From NCBI GenBank assembly GCA_031772625.1, contig CM062813.1, forward strand, positions 769,496,721-769,560,720: a stretch of DNA of 64,000 nt, in the 5' to 3' direction. This document shows positions 45,278 to 58,400 of the stretch, piece by piece. Within the stretch, counting starts at the first letter, position 1. Every line of letters starts with the position of its first letter. Source of the stretch: Pinus tabuliformis (taxonomy: Eukaryota; Streptophyta; Pinopsida; Pinales; Pinaceae). Both the position numbers and the translations under genes were made by a program. The notes beneath the pieces were generated by a model that saw only the letters and a list, made by a program, of their open reading frames with translations, had not been told where the DNA came from and did no database searches.

Positions 45278-46092
45278 TCCTCCTTCACCTAGAATCGTTG
45301 TCGTCCTCGACAACATATCATCCCGGTAGCCATCCACCAAGATCATCACTATCCATGATGTCAACTCCTCCACATACGGCAAACATCCTTGCAACATATG
45401 TAGAACTCCATCTCCACCATGTCTCGCCTTAGTAACCAACTGTCACCAAGTCCTCCATACCAAGGTATACACCTCAACGGTATGCTATATATCAGATATC
45501 ATCTCAATCCATGATCACCGACCCCTTTGTCACAATCTCCACTGCAACATCCCGTGTCGACCTCATCATGTGTCATCATGTGAACCTCTGTCATGATACT
45601 CCAACAAGAGCTAACACATGTCTATCATGTGCCAACATCTCATCCCAATAGCAACATCATCCTATACACTGGATCCCCTCATCACTCAAGCTAGTTGGGT
45701 AGCTAGTCCAGCCATACGCTCAAACCACAAGAATGCACATTTTTCCATCACCACTAGTCCTTTCTCAAAACAACCTGTCACATTCTTGACTCATCAAGAA
45801 TCTATCTCCATAAGTGAAAACCATGCTCAGGTCCATGGAAACTCCATTCATCCCATCTACAACATGTCATGATGCTTGATGCCAAGCCATCCCTGCACCA
45901 TCAGTCATACCTGCTCAACATGTTTTAAGGACTCACTGCCATGAGCAGCTAACAATGAGCCCCATCTTCTTCATCCATCTAACAAGATGTAGAGGGAGTA
46001 GAGCCTGAAGGCTCTCCCTCACTAATCAACTCGATCCACCTATCAAGATCCTTAATCCCCATCCTTTTTAGATAAGCATCCCGGTCTTCTCT

Positions 46093-47676
46093 CTAGACAT
46101 CCGGCCTCACATACACCTCCTCATCATCATCATCATCCTCAACCAACTCTAGCCTTCTTGAAAAATCCAAGATGCTATCTAAAAGTGTCGTGATGACCAC
46201 TGACTGCTCGGTAAGCTTTGCCTCAACAGTAGAAAACCTCTTACTCATGTCTCCCATTCGCTTCTCGTCCTCCATTTGCATCACTCCCAATTTACAATCA
46301 GGCCTTGTCACTCCAATGGTTGGCACACCAATGGGTACATATTCCCTTCCATCATAAATGTAGAGCTTCCTCAAATGTGGAACAATCATAGCATCAAACT
46401 GTTTCATGAATTCCATCCCCAATATAGCCTCGTAGTCATCAATCCACACTATAGTGAAATCAACCTTCCCTGTCCATTCACCAAGTGTAGTGTCCACCAT
46501 TTCAGCTATACCAAGAACTTCAATAGGAGGAGAATTCACTGTCTTCATTTTTGTCTTTACCGGTACAAATTTCAGTCTAATTCTTCTCACAGTATCCTCG
46601 TCCATGAAGTTCCGAGAAGCCTCACTATCCACCATAGTGAGTATATCAACACCTCCAACCTTCATCCGAACATACTCCAACCTATTCCTCTCAGGATCCC
46701 TCTGAGAGGCCACCTCTGTAGTAGCAGAAGCACCAAGTATCTGCATCATCCCTATAGAAGCTCCTTCATTCTTCGCATCAGACTCTGCAATCGCAGCCAC
46801 TTTCGGTCTAGAAGGACAATTCTTCACCATATGTGGTCTAGCACATATCCAACACTTCAAGGCTTTCTTCGTCTTCGAACTATCATCCAATTTCGAAACA
46901 TCATCCTTCTTCTTCTCTTTCAGCTTGTCAGAATTCTTTTTCTTATCATCAGAAGTCTCATCATAATGCTCCACCAGCCTGTCAATAGCAGCCAAAGCTT
47001 CCTCAAGTGTTCTAATTCTCTGGCTCTTCACTTCATTGCGTGCCCAAGGCTTCAACCCAATAATGAAGTTGAACACCTTGTCCCTCTCCGCCATGTCAGG
47101 AAATTCCAGAACCGCACTTGAAAACTCCCGCTGATATGTCTGTAGGTTCCCGGTCTGCTTTATGAACTTAATCTTCATCCTTGCTTCCCATGTTTCATCC
47201 TGAGGACTAAAATGGGTCTACAAAGCTTTCTTCATGTCATCCCACGAAGTAATGTCATGATCATTGCCATTGGAAATATGATCCATCCTCCTTCACCACA
47301 ACATCTTAGCATCGTTTGTTAAGAACTGAGCAGCTACCCTGACCTTTGTCTCATCATCAGATAGACCCAACCATTCCAAGTATTGCTCCATGTCCCATAG
47401 AAAGTTGCCAAGAGTATTTGCACTTCTTGTACCATCGTAAGACTTTGGTTCCTTCACTTTCATATGAGGCACTCCTCCACCTGAGTTATGCCTCATGGCC
47501 TTCTTCAACACCGCGATCTCATCTCTGGCTTTGTCAAGAGATTTCTTCAAGTCCATGATCTCTGCAAGACCCTGGTCCCTTGCCTCTTCAACCTCCTTGA
47601 CCCTTACTTCAAGTTGTGTACACATAAGATCAGTGTACTCGTGTTGTGTCCAGAGTTCATCAAACTCTTCCTTCAT
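46093..47676 (-). pseudogene. Gag-protease region of the non-autonomous element, fossil
   Basis: Minus strand: gag N-terminal part about 47676-47293 with a coiled coil then SYDGTRSANTLGNFLWDMEQ; capsid part from about 47178 (QTYQREFSSAVLEFPDMAE; FIIGLKPWARNEV); CCHC knuckle CWICARPHMVKNC near 46850; retropepsin-like domain about 46680-46370 with DSEASRNF in the active-site position and ILGMEFMKQFDAM. The C-terminus ends in an acidic run. Reverse transcriptase, RNase H and integrase are not seen in 45278-46090. Broken. Confidence 0.85.
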
Positions 47677-47986
47677 CTACGAATTGGCCTCTTGCTCCTT
47701 AGTGAACAAGTCCATCTTCTTATCCCAGGAAGTTTCCATAACCTCCATCCTCAACAACACCTTTTCCATAAGTGTGATAGTAGCATCCTGCACATGATGA
47801 CTAAACACAGCCTGAGATTTAGCTCCCATCTCTAACAACTTCTTCCTTCTTTGCAACCTAGTTTCAACCATCCAACAACTTCACTAAGATGCATGCAACC
47901 TGAACCAACACTTGTTCCCCTTGTGCGAAACGGTTTCCTTCACATGCAAGTACCCTTTCCACTGTCACTTTGTCACGAGCAACCTT

Positions 47987-48065
47987 GCTCTGATACCAAC
48001 TTCACTTTGGTGAAGTTGTGTAGCTTCTTCAACCTTCAATGCCTGAACCAGCTGCTCTGATACCA
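47987..48065 (-). other. Primer binding site, initiator tRNA-Met, with a second copy nearby
   Basis: TGGTATCAGAGC on the minus strand at 48065-48054 starts two bases from the 5' LTR. The same 12 bases occur again at 47998-47987, 67 bp further in. Confidence 0.8.
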
Positions 48066-48067
48066 CC

Positions 48068-49205
48068 TGTCACGCCCCCAAGCTGGCAGTAGTCTTTCAA
48101 CCGCTCTTAGCGAGGTGCGGCACCACTGAACACTTTCTTTTCACCAATACTTATGTTCATGGACTACACCTAATTCACTTTCTCTTACTTAGTTTGTGTT
48201 TCGCAACCAAGTATTATTATGTTTAACCTTTATACCAATGAACACCCATACTCATTCATTATCAATAGCAATTATAACAAGAACACAATTGCACAGTATA
48301 AAGGGAGGGGCAACTCCCTGAACAATGAGTCTGCCCGAAATATATGTATTAATCAATCTTTCAACAATACAAGCTTTTACAAGTATCCTTGGCAAAATCC
48401 AAGTCTATACTTAACCAATTTACAATCACGGCAAAACTGCCTTTACACACCTTTGTGCACACCTTGCACGGTGGGAGGGTGCTCACCCGAGCCGCTAAGA
48501 CACCCCCGTCAAGTCCCGGCACAAAACAACACTTCGATCAACCCACGGGAACACCTTGCCCAACCTTCGACCAACTCCAACTGTATCCACCAATGTGCGA
48601 CACTATCAAGAAGTGTGCATGAGCTATGCGCTCTTGTCCTTCTTATTTCTACGCACAAGTCTTTTCCCTTGAGCTCTTATGCGAAGAGGCTTGAGTTCGA
48701 ATGAGCCTTTGATGCTCAAACATACACCAATATATATGTGCATTTGGTGTGGGTGGTGGCTTTCCCAGCCAACCCCCAAATACATGTTTACACATCCCTT
48801 AAGCGCTGGACATACACTGGCCTTCAAGCAAACTAATCGATGCTTAGTGGTCGTATAAGCCTTCCCTTGCTCCATCACAATTTTCACAAGTTTTATACGT
48901 TTCATCGCAAGTTGCTCGGCCCATCGTCGCACCTCATTGTGCCTTGACTCGCCATGCGCCCACATCGTGCAGCCCAACTCGCCCTGCGCGCCCGCGCTCG
49001 CCCGTCGTGCGGCTCAACTTGCCCACGCGGCTGTGCTCGCCCGTCGTGCGGCTCAACTTGCCCACGCGCCCACGCTCGCCCGTCGTGCGGCTTAACTTGC
49101 CCACATGCCCGTGCTCGCCCGTCGTGCATCTCAACTCGCTCACGCGCCCGCGCTCGTGCCCGGCTCGCCCGACGCTCAACCGTGTGTGCGCCTGAGGACC
49201 TTACA
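48068..49205 (-). repeat. 5' LTR of the gag-protease element
   Basis: Homologous to 44139-45277 throughout, including the 39-bp GC-rich tandem units (about 48985-49160). Confidence 0.9.
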
Positions 49206-49210
49206 GAGGG

Positions 49211-51780
49211 GATCACTCCGGCATTGCCTCCTTTCAAACCTATCACGATCGAATTTCTTGAATCTCGTTCACTGAATACTTACCTCCAACCAAAAAAAGT
49301 CCAATGAAAATGTGGATACCGTGAAGGAGAGCACTGCACCTCATCCAAGCTTGACTATTCGGTTTGAAGAGATAAGTATTTTTATTATTTTTTTGAAAGG
49401 AGAGTTTGCATATAAATCTTATTATATTTAAAAGAAAGGAAAGTAGTAATGGTATTGGAAAATGTGCATATTAAAATCATTTGCATAGCTTAAGCACCTT
49501 AAAAGATAAGTTTATCTCTGTGTTAAAAGCTAAATAGATTTTCCATAGAAATTATACTAATTCTTGCACATAAAAGCTAAGTAAATTAGTAGTTTCTCTT
49601 AAAAGTTAAGTAAATTAGTAGTTTTTCTTAGAAAGATTACATGTGCATATTTTGTATCAAAAGTTAATTAGTTTTGTCATTTCTTTGGAATAAATAAGTA
49701 GCCAAGATATCCTCTTGAAGAAAGATACAATTTCACATGTAAAGCTCTTGAGGAGAAAGTATGAAAAGTGGCTAGGTTTTCCTTGAATAAAAAATGTGAA
49801 TTTTTTTTTAATAAAAGGTTCTTGAAAAGTAATATATGCTTAAATGCATTGTGATAATAGTTATTTTCCAAGTTTCTTGTAAAATAAATATGCATTACAT
49901 GTATGGTACAAATAGCTAATGAGTTAGATTCTCTTGTAAGAATATAATATTATTTTTAGTTTTTTGAAGGGAACATATGCTTCACATGCATATGCATTAG
50001 ATGTATGATACAAATAGCTAATAAGCTAGATTCTCTTGTAAGAATATAATATTATTTTTAGTTTTTTGAAGGGAACATAATATGCTTCTAGGCATCATTA
50101 CTCACTTTCTTGAAGAAAATGTATGTTTTATATACATAGAAAAAACAACCTTTAAGTTAGTTTCTTTTAAGACAAAGATTTCATAGTTGCATCTATGTAA
50201 ATAATGACTTTTATGATAGATCTCTTGAAACAAAAATAGATTATTTTCTTTAAAGATGCATATGAATCATATTCATACAAGAACAAGAATTCATATTTGT
50301 TCCTTGAAAATATTATGTGCATTGAAGTAAAGGTCATCCTATTAGGAAAAACACATGTTACATGGACAAAAGGGTAACCACTGTGACATAGAAAATATGT
50401 TTTTGTGTGTAGATAGAGAAAGTTGTTATGTTAACTTTCTTGAAAATTGTCAGGGTAGATGAATTGTGTCAATTTCTTGATTTCAGTGCATACAAGGTTA
50501 AGTTAACCTTGATATTGTTGCCTAGTATTTATGCATAAAGATGTTAAAGATGGTTATCTATGGTAATTTCTTGACAAAGAAGCATGAGAAACTTACATAT
50601 AGGAAGATAGAGAAATGAGGTTATATTAACTTCCTTTTGAGAAACAAGTGTAATTGTTTACATGAAATAATAACTGATGATGGTATAATACTAGAGATAT
50701 GTTCTTTCTATGGATAGAAGAACTATTGGGCTATATTTCTTTAGAAAAACTATATATGATTACTTTTATGATAACATAACTATTATCATAGTTTCTTGTG
50801 GAATGAGATGTATATGCATGCAAGATTTGTGTTAGTTTTCATTGGAAAGGATATACATTCACATATGCGAAGTGGCAACATGTTGTGTTAGATTTTTTTA
50901 CTTATTTGCATGCATAAAAAGTAATTACTAAAAAGCTTTTTATTTTGATAAAGTTTATGTAATTTTCATGTAGGAAGATTATAATTAGTTCCTTTAAGGG
51001 AATGTTGGAAAGTTGTAGTGATTTGTCTTGCAAGATTGTGCCCTTATGCATAGGGAAATATTAGTTAATATGGTATTGTTTATAGACATGCATTGTTGTT
51101 TATACACTTATAACTACTGCATATGCAGTGTTGTTAAAGGAAGCATGTCACGATATTTTGTTTACTTTTCATGAATATATATGAATAGATGATGAAACAT
51201 CACTAGTATAGTTTTATGAATTGGTTGATTAATATTTTATGTAATCATGATATAATGCATGTTGATGACAACAATGGCACGAAAGGTTATGCTTAACATG
51301 GTAGCAGGTAAATAGTTAATGGTCCATGCAGATGAGTGTGAGTTGTAGGATGGTCCACTAAAGGAACAATCAGGCCATAAAGATACGAAGATTGGATATT
51401 TGTGGGTAAATGATACCATGATGATTGTAATATCTTTGAGCTAAATATGTTATATTTGAATGATATTCTCTTGTAATATTTTATGACAATGGTTAAGGGA
51501 TGGAGTCGCTTATAATCCATTGAGTGAGGGGTGAACACCATCACGAGCATTTAATAATAAAATTAAACATTTCTTGGTTTTCACCCCACAAGGTTTCCAG
51601 GGTATATCAATTTTCAGTGATGTAATTGATTATTGTGTCATTTTGATTATGTTGATTCCTTGCCTGATGTTATGTTCATAATGTCAAGTATCTAATTAAT
51701 TAAGCTGGTTAAGGGAATCATGAAATGGATGCAAGGTTCATCACACAGTTTATGTTAATATAATAGGAATGTTACAAATA
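49211..51780. repeat. AT-rich spacer with degenerate repeats and a 102-bp tandem duplication
   Basis: From about 49400 to 51200 the words TTTCTTGAA/TCTCTTGTAAGAA, ATGCATA and AAGTTAGT recur in loosely similar order every few tens of bases, suggesting a highly decayed tandem family. A clear duplication lies at 49892-50090 (period 102 bp; unit includes TTCTCTTGTAAGAATATAAT). No gene recognised; the 51240-51560 part is less AT-rich but unassigned. Confidence 0.5.
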
Positions 51781-51939
51781 CTTTTCACATTTAAAAATTC
51801 ATTTTTAATATGAGAATATCAGTAAAATTAATACCATAATTTTTTTCATTGAAAACAAACAAACAGAAAAATCCATTCCAATCCAACTACATGTGGCACG
51901 TTTCAATAATAAGCAATACCCAAGAGTTAATATAAATAC

Positions 51940-52872
51940 CATTACAGCATTTTCTAAATGTGGTAGACTTCAGTCTCTTCCCAATTGCGAACGTGCATGC
52001 CATGAATACGAGAGCCAAGCCCCCCACAATACCTAAAATTAAAAGTATGTGTGCGATTTTGTGTGAAGACTTGGCCTCATGTGCTTTATTAGCTACCCCC
52101 TGCATATTGTTTAGTGCAAACACAGTCGAACTAAAAAATAATATATTTCATAACGAAGTATGTAGCTTTGACTCTAATACTGAATTCTTGCAGTCGTGTC
52201 AGAAGTGAACATTTTACTGATTTAGTATGACAGAAACCTTCTACAATTAGGAGTACAGAGATCTCTAGTGCACTGGACCAGACCATAAATCGTCCGGGAT
52301 GACAAATCTAGAGTTGTAGGCAAAGCAAATCATTTTGTTTCACTTGTTGCTTCGATTGACAATTTATTTTATGGATTCTCGGCAGTACCTTCAAAGTCAG
52401 ACAGGACAAAGACAAGCATGTTCCCGCTGAAGGCCTCCACGTAATTAGACCCTAAATCTATATCGAGTTGTCCAATGAAATTATAGTTTCCATAGCGTAA
52501 GAAGCATTGAAAAAGCCAAATACTACTCCAAACAACATTCCCACAAATTTGTCGAATGTTAGTGGTTGCAAATTGTGTACAACTGAAGCATTGGTTGACT
52601 GTCATGTCTTCTCTGCATTGGAGGAGGCCATATAATCTGTTAGGACTTTAACCATACACAGATATATTAAACTCAGTCTTATTCTCCCCTTGAGAAAGAT
52701 GATCAAAGACTATATTCTGATTTGTCTCAAACGTACCACCTTCTGTATAGTTACTGGCATCGCATTTAGTTGTCAGTGTACGAGTTGCTCCATTGCAAAT
52801 CTGTCCATGAAAGGCAATGTTGATGAAGGTCGAAACAAGAATGATGAAGTAGAATGTAATGTTCCTCAACAA
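51940..52872 (-). pseudogene. CRK relic D: signal peptide, two GNK2 domains, transmembrane exon
   Basis: CRKs are plasma-membrane receptor kinases. The ATG at 52872 starts MLRNITFYFIILVSTFINIA (signal peptide). GNK2 domain 1 follows: TKCDASNYTEGGTFETN, then a C-X8-C-X2-C motif CREDMTVNQCFSC near 52610-52575. Domain 2 ends in RTIYGLVQCTRDLCTPNC with the last Cys replaced by Phe (RRF). The transmembrane exon (about 52090-51940) reads KIAHILLILGIVGGLALVFM then KRLKSTTFRKC, with a GTATTT donor at 51939. In-frame stops: TAA before SPNRLYGLLQC, one after GTAENP, one before FALPTT, one after RRFLSY. No kinase exon is found down to 49210. The most complete CRK ectodomain in the window, but not functional as read. 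Confidence 0.85.
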
Positions 52873-52899
52873 GAGTTTAAGTGATAAACCAATGAAACA

Positions 52900-53613
52900 A
52901 ACAGTGCGACAGTGGAAAATTAAAAACTTTTAGAAAACACCCATGAAACATTGTAATACAAGAACTGCTGAGCCATATATTACGAAATATGAGAGCATGA
53001 GTACAATATATAAATGGAGTAGTACATCTGGTCTTGTCTCAGGAAGAAGATAGACCAAACCCAGGTGGTAGAATAGCTGGAAAGATGGTTGTTCAGCTGC
53101 TACTCTACAATGCTCTGTGTACTCTTAGTAAGTTATTGATATGATGACTTCGACCTACTGGAAAGTGCTCAATAACTACCCATAAAATTATTCCCATTTT
53201 CTGTTAGACTCCTTGGACAAAACCCAAAAAATCCCAGAAGGGAATTTCTCTGATTTTGACTTTGGATTTTCGGTCTCTTGGATTTTTGACTTATATAACT
53301 AGATTAGTTTGGTAATTTTACTTAAATTTATTACAATTTTTTTAAATAATAAAATAGAACTACAAAGTCAACATTGACTTTTTATTTCAATCTTGCAATC
53401 TAATAAATTTATAATAAACAATAAATTTATTAAACTACCACTGAAATAATGTAATAATTTTGGATGACTTTGTTTCAATTGCAAATTCAACGAACAATGA
53501 ATTTGTAATAAACTATTATCTTCTTAAACTACTAGTCAAACAACCCCTAGGTTTATCAAATTATTAGTCAAATTTTCTCTAAGTTTATTCTTAGGCTGAT
53601 TTTATTCTATTAC
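52900..53613. other. Upstream flank of CRK relic D, no gene
   Basis: On the minus strand CCATTTATATATTG near 53015 could be the old TATA box of relic D, about 140 bp before its ATG. Otherwise AT-rich spacer with TAATAAATTTAT-type short repeats at 53330-53530. Confidence 0.35.
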
Positions 53614-53753
53614 CCCTCTAACAATCTAATAATTTATATTTAGATAGAGGCATTTCAGAATAATCACATCATTAGGATACTAGCCCTCTAATAATCTAAT
53701 TATTTATAATTAGATAGAGGTATTTCAGAATAATCACATCATTAGGATTTGGT
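53614..53753. repeat. Tandem duplication, 70-bp period, two units
   Basis: CCCTCTAACAATCTAATAAT (53614) recurs at 53684 as CCCTCTAATAATCTAATTAT; both units end TCAGAATAATCACATCATTA. The second unit leads into a hammerhead relic. Confidence 0.85.
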
Positions 53754-53815
53754 CATTTTGAACCAACCAATGTGGTTCATCTTCAAGATAAGGTGAAAGA
53801 AAGGGTATAATCTTC
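53754..53815 (-). repeat. Decayed hammerhead-like motif
   Basis: The minus strand reads TTGAAGATGAACCACATTGG then TTGGTTCAAAATGACC: the family's stem II (GAACC/GGTTC) survives, while the core box and GAAA are changed. Related to the motifs at 31.8-32.9 kb, 21 kb away and in the opposite orientation. Confidence 0.45.
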
Positions 53816-54509
53816 ATGAATAAATAGTAATGATGCATCATTGGCCAAGGTTATCCGTTGAAAACTCGCCAAGGTTATCCATTGAAAACTAGCCATTGGA
53901 GATTAGTCAAAACAAGTAAATAAAATATTATATTTATTTAAAAAGTAAATAAAATATTAATTTTATTTTTATTTAAAAATAATTTTAATAATTTAATATT
54001 ATTTAAAATCCTCAAAAATTCGATATAAATTATTCAAAATTCTTAATTTAGTTAAAAATAGATGTTAGTTTAGAGATGTTGTTAAGAGAGGGTTAAAAAA
54101 TTAATAAATAAAAACAAAGTTAAAAGGGGAAGTTAAAAAAATGGTTTATGTAATAGTAGATAATGATTAGGTGTAAGGATATGAGATAATCTCTAAATTA
54201 AGGTAAAGAAGGGTTTTAAAAAATTAGTTTTAATATTTTGATATTATGTAAAATCTTAAAAATTAGATATAAATTTTAGATAATATCATTATATTAAAAC
54301 TAATTTTTTAATATCATGGAGGTGATTTGCCAATCATGTGGTGGGTAATTTTCTTATCAAATACAAGTAAGAAAATTACAAAATCATGAAGTTTTTTTTT
54401 TAAATTGTGAATACTGGTAGGGAGGTTTTCAAATTCCAACCTTGCACGGCAACAAATAACTAGCTATAAGACCTTTAATGTACCCGACAACAACTTCACC
54501 ATTCATGCA

Positions 54510-54540
54510 TGGCCATATAAATAGACAACCCTCCAGTGGA
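54510..54540 (+). promoter_or_regulatory. Possible TATA-box promoter without a recognised gene
   Basis: CATATAAATAGACAACCC at about 54513 is a good plant TATA box, followed by a C-rich leader-like stretch to about 54640. No open frame follows before LINE-2, so either the gene was lost or this is chance. Confidence 0.25.
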
Positions 54541-54927
54541 GAAAAGACTCCAGTCTCCACCGGAAAACACCGACGCGACGCACCTTGATATTGCTCGCCC
54601 TCAGTGAAACTGCCTCTAATTTATTATCTTCAGATTCTCATTGATATTCCTGACTCCTGGAAGCCATTTGAAGTTGATATTTTTTATTTACAATAAGAAA
54701 CAAATGAACCTCATTTTAATGCATTTCAGCATTTATTTCTTTATAAGAAAACAAAAAAATCTTTGTGTTTTGTTTATACATTGGAGTGGCACATTTCTTG
54801 AATTGTTTTTGGTTTCTTGAATTGGAAAGCATCTATTTGGCCGAGAAACGAGAAAAAATGATTAGTTTTATTACATAATTTTTTTGAAGTTGTTAACTCT
54901 TTTAAGTTAATGATAAGAATGCCTAGC

Positions 54928-54929
<2 letters not shown>

Positions 54930-54964
<35 letters not shown>
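54930..54964. repeat. (AT)n microsatellite
   Basis: About 17 AT dinucleotides. Confidence 0.95.
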
Positions 54965-54967
<3 letters not shown>

Positions 54968-55483
54968 CTAGCATTTTTTTTGGGCCTTCTAAATATCACA
55001 AGTTTCACATTTGTACTTTCTTAGTAAATAACATATTTAAAATTATTGGCATTTTTTTTTTCCGAAGAAAAAATCAAAACTTTTCATTAGCATAATAAAA
55101 AGTTTTACATTCTGTTGGATCACTGTCATAGTAATTGGCTCGACTAGAGCTATCCCCGACTGGCTGTAGGCATTTTGTACATCAAAAAACATAACAAACT
55201 GACTCAGTCAAGTATGACTGTCCGTCACTATCCCTCTTCCTGAGCTTTTGAAACAAAACATTTTTAAAAAACACGACTTGGGGTCTCCTTCTATGAAGGA
55301 AAACAACCCCATATATCAAGCTGGCATATATAATTGTCGACTGTGTGAAAAATAATAATGTTTTGAAACAGTTTTTTCAGGAGGCCGAAACAGAAATATA
55401 CAAAAATATATGATGACAGAGTCTTTAAAAACATGTAAATACACAAAACTGTAAGTGTAAAAAGGGAGGAGAGGAGTCCCCGC

Positions 55484-58400
55484 TCAAAGAGGAGGTGCGA
55501 AAGGGGGCTGATGAGATGTGGTTTGTTGCCCCTGGAAGAATTCCTCTATCGACCATCCGCCCAAAACCTGTTGTAAGCCAGCTTTAGAAAGCTGATCGGC
55601 TTCTTCATTATTCTCCCTGTAGATATGACAAATATGAAAATTGTTAAAAGAGGACTTTAATAACACAATTTCTTCTAACAAAGGCTTTAAAGTCTGATTT
55701 TGACATGATGCATTTCCATTGACCCATTTGATGACATTTTGTGAATCGCCAAAGATTTGTATAGTGAAAATGTTCCTCTGAAGAAGCCAGCAAAGCAAAA
55801 GATGTAAAGCAGACAACTCGGCAAAGTTATTAGTCCCAGAACCCAAACCAACAGAAGCTTTAAGATAATGATTAGCGGATATATGAATGCTCATACCAGC
55901 GCCAACCCTATTATTCTGGGATTCTCCATCAAAAAAAGCCCAAGGGATGCCTTCCTTGATAATAAGAGGCTTGTCACGGATTGGGGGATTTTTCACTTCA
56001 GGGGCTGGAATAGCTGAGTAGATTGCTGCGCAGTTAGAAGCAATAACAGATGAGGGGATGGTATTATCTTGGAAAATACTTTTGTTTCTCGCAAGCCATA
56101 CACCCCAGAAGAAAATGAGAGGCAGGTTTCTCAAAGTTCCATCCGGGTGATTCTGCCACCAATTTCTCCATGCATCTTCCAGAGGTTCAGACCCCCATTG
56201 AGCTTTAATATTAAGCAGAACTGTAAGCTCTTCCCATATCTTTAAAGAGACAGTGCAAGATGTAAAAAGATGTCTAATAGATTCCTCATCTGATTTGCAT
56301 AAGGGGCATCTTCCTGGACCGATAAGGTATCTGGCTTGTAGTCTATCCCAGGTTGGGATTTTTCCTTTCAGCAAACACCAAAGGAAAAGCCTGGCCTTTG
56401 CTGGACTTGACAGTTTCCAAATGCTTTTAGACCACCACTCAGGGATATCCCATCCTTTTTTATTCATTAGGAAGGAGTACCCTTCTTTGGGATAGTAATC
56501 TCCAGTTTTACCCAAAGCCCAGATCAGCTTATCAGGCTCGCTTTTGAGTCTGACATGTGAACGGTGGAGTTCTTGGATGAAGGAGGCCCATTCATTCTTC
56601 CATCTGATATTTAAACCTAGTTCTTCATCATTTTTCCATGCCTGACCCCATATAGTGGAATGGCCAACTTTCTCCACCTGATTTAGAGTGACTATTCCTT
56701 TACTATCAAGGTGTCTAAGGAGACCTGGAGACAGAGCATATGCTTCATTACATCCCACCCAAGGGTCCCTTCCAACTCTGATGTGACTACCATCTCCCAC
56801 TTTCCAGGCAAGGCCTTGTTCTATCACAGAGAAAGCTTCCAGCGTAGCCTTCCAAATGACAGATATATTCTTCTGTTTCTTTTGCTGACTTCTGATCCAG
56901 TCTTCTAAAGGGATTGGGTCTATGTACTTCCTTTTAACCACCTTTGTCCAGAGATTCTCCATCGATATTAACCTCCACCCAGACTTTGCTGCCAGAGACA
57001 AACTGAACTCGGGGAGTCTTTTGATTCCCCATCCTCCCCATTCTTTAGGTCTTGCAATCTTATCCCATGCCACCCATGGAAGAACCGATGAGTCCTTTGC
57101 AGAACCTGCCCATAAGAATCTACTGCATATATTCCTGATTTTCTCCCACACTCCTTTAGGGACCCAAGTTAGAGCAGCCTAGTAAACTGGGATGGCTAAC
57201 AGGACTGATTTGAGGAGTGTCAATCTGCCTGCTCTGGAAAGCCACCTGAAACTCCAGTGATTTATTCTGGCTTCAATCTTTGCAATGAGCTAGTGCCAAT
57301 CCTCTTTCTTGTAGGCTACTGGCTTTAACCAGAACCCCAAATATTTAAAGGGAATGTCCAGAGGCTGAAGAGGAAAAGTAAAAAGATTGGTTATTCTTTC
57401 TCTTTCTCTTCTGTCAAGGTCTGCTACACATATTTGAGACTTTCTAGTGTTTATCTGCATTCCAGTGGCTTTCAGAAAGAGATAAAAAATGCTCTTATAC
57501 TCCTTAATTTCATTAGATGAACCATTTGTAAAAATCAGAATGTCATCGACAAAAAGCAAATGAGTGATAAAGAGGTTGATTGCTACCTCGATACCTTTTA
57601 CCTTCCCTTCTCTTCTGGCCTTGTGGATCAATCTGCTCAGTCCTTCTGCCACTAACAGGAACAGGAGCGGCGATAAGGGGCACCCTTGCCTGAGACCTCT
57701 TTGGCTGTTAAAAAAAGGGGAAGCAGAGCCATTGATCAGAACTGCAAAACTGACACTTGTGATGCATCCCATAATCCAGCTGGTGAAAGAGTAGTTGAAG
57801 CCCAGATGAGTCAGCATCATTCGCAAATAAAGCCAGTTGATGCGGTCATAGGCTTTGGATAAATCTATTTTTAAGACCGCTCCCTTCATTTTCTTTTGCC
57901 TGACACTGTGGATGACCTCCTGTGCTACCCCAATTGCTTCATGAATTTGCCTGCCATCTAGAAACCCAAACTGTTCCATTGATATGTTCCTAGACAAGAT
58001 AGGAAAGATTCGAATAGCAATCACTTTTGCTATGATTTTATAAATACAATTGCACAGGGAAATCGGCCTGAAATCTTCAAAGTTTCCCGGGTCATCTTTC
58101 TTTGGAATGAGGGCTATAAAGGTGGAGTTAAAAGGCCTGTAGACCTCTCCCTTCTGTCTTGATTCTTCTATTACATCAGTGATTTCAGAACCAATCAGGT
58201 CAAAAAAGAAAAGGAAAAGTTCAATAGTCCATCCATCAGGGCCAGGACTCTTGTCATTTGCCATAATTTTCATTGCTGCTTCAACCTCCTCCTTGGAAAC
58301 AGGTACAGAAAGGTCCTCTGCTTCTTCCTCCTCCACAAACCTCGGGAAACACTGAGCTGTTCTAAGGACTTCAGCAATAGTAGCCTCCCCTGAATCAGAG

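Larger units (their letters stand above)
44134..49210 (-). mobile_element. Ty3-type LTR element with gag-protease only
   Basis: A minus-strand fossil with LTRs 44139-45277 and 48068-49205 (1.14 kb each, TG...CA) and a 5-bp duplication GAGGG at 44134-44138 and 49206-49210. The primer site next to the right-hand LTR and a purine-rich GGTGAAGGAGGA beside the left-hand one agree with the orientation. Inside are gag and protease similarity only, so it is a non-autonomous type. LTR divergence by eye is below about one in ten. A few breaks are present. Confidence 0.9.

Noticed and set aside
44962-45432. Plus- and minus-strand frames with 13-residue repeats in the LTRs (also 48902-49307)
   Set aside because: Produced by 39-bp tandem units, open in several frames at once.
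46276-47121. 281-codon plus-strand frame
   Set aside because: Antisense shadow of the gag-protease region; no recognisable domain.
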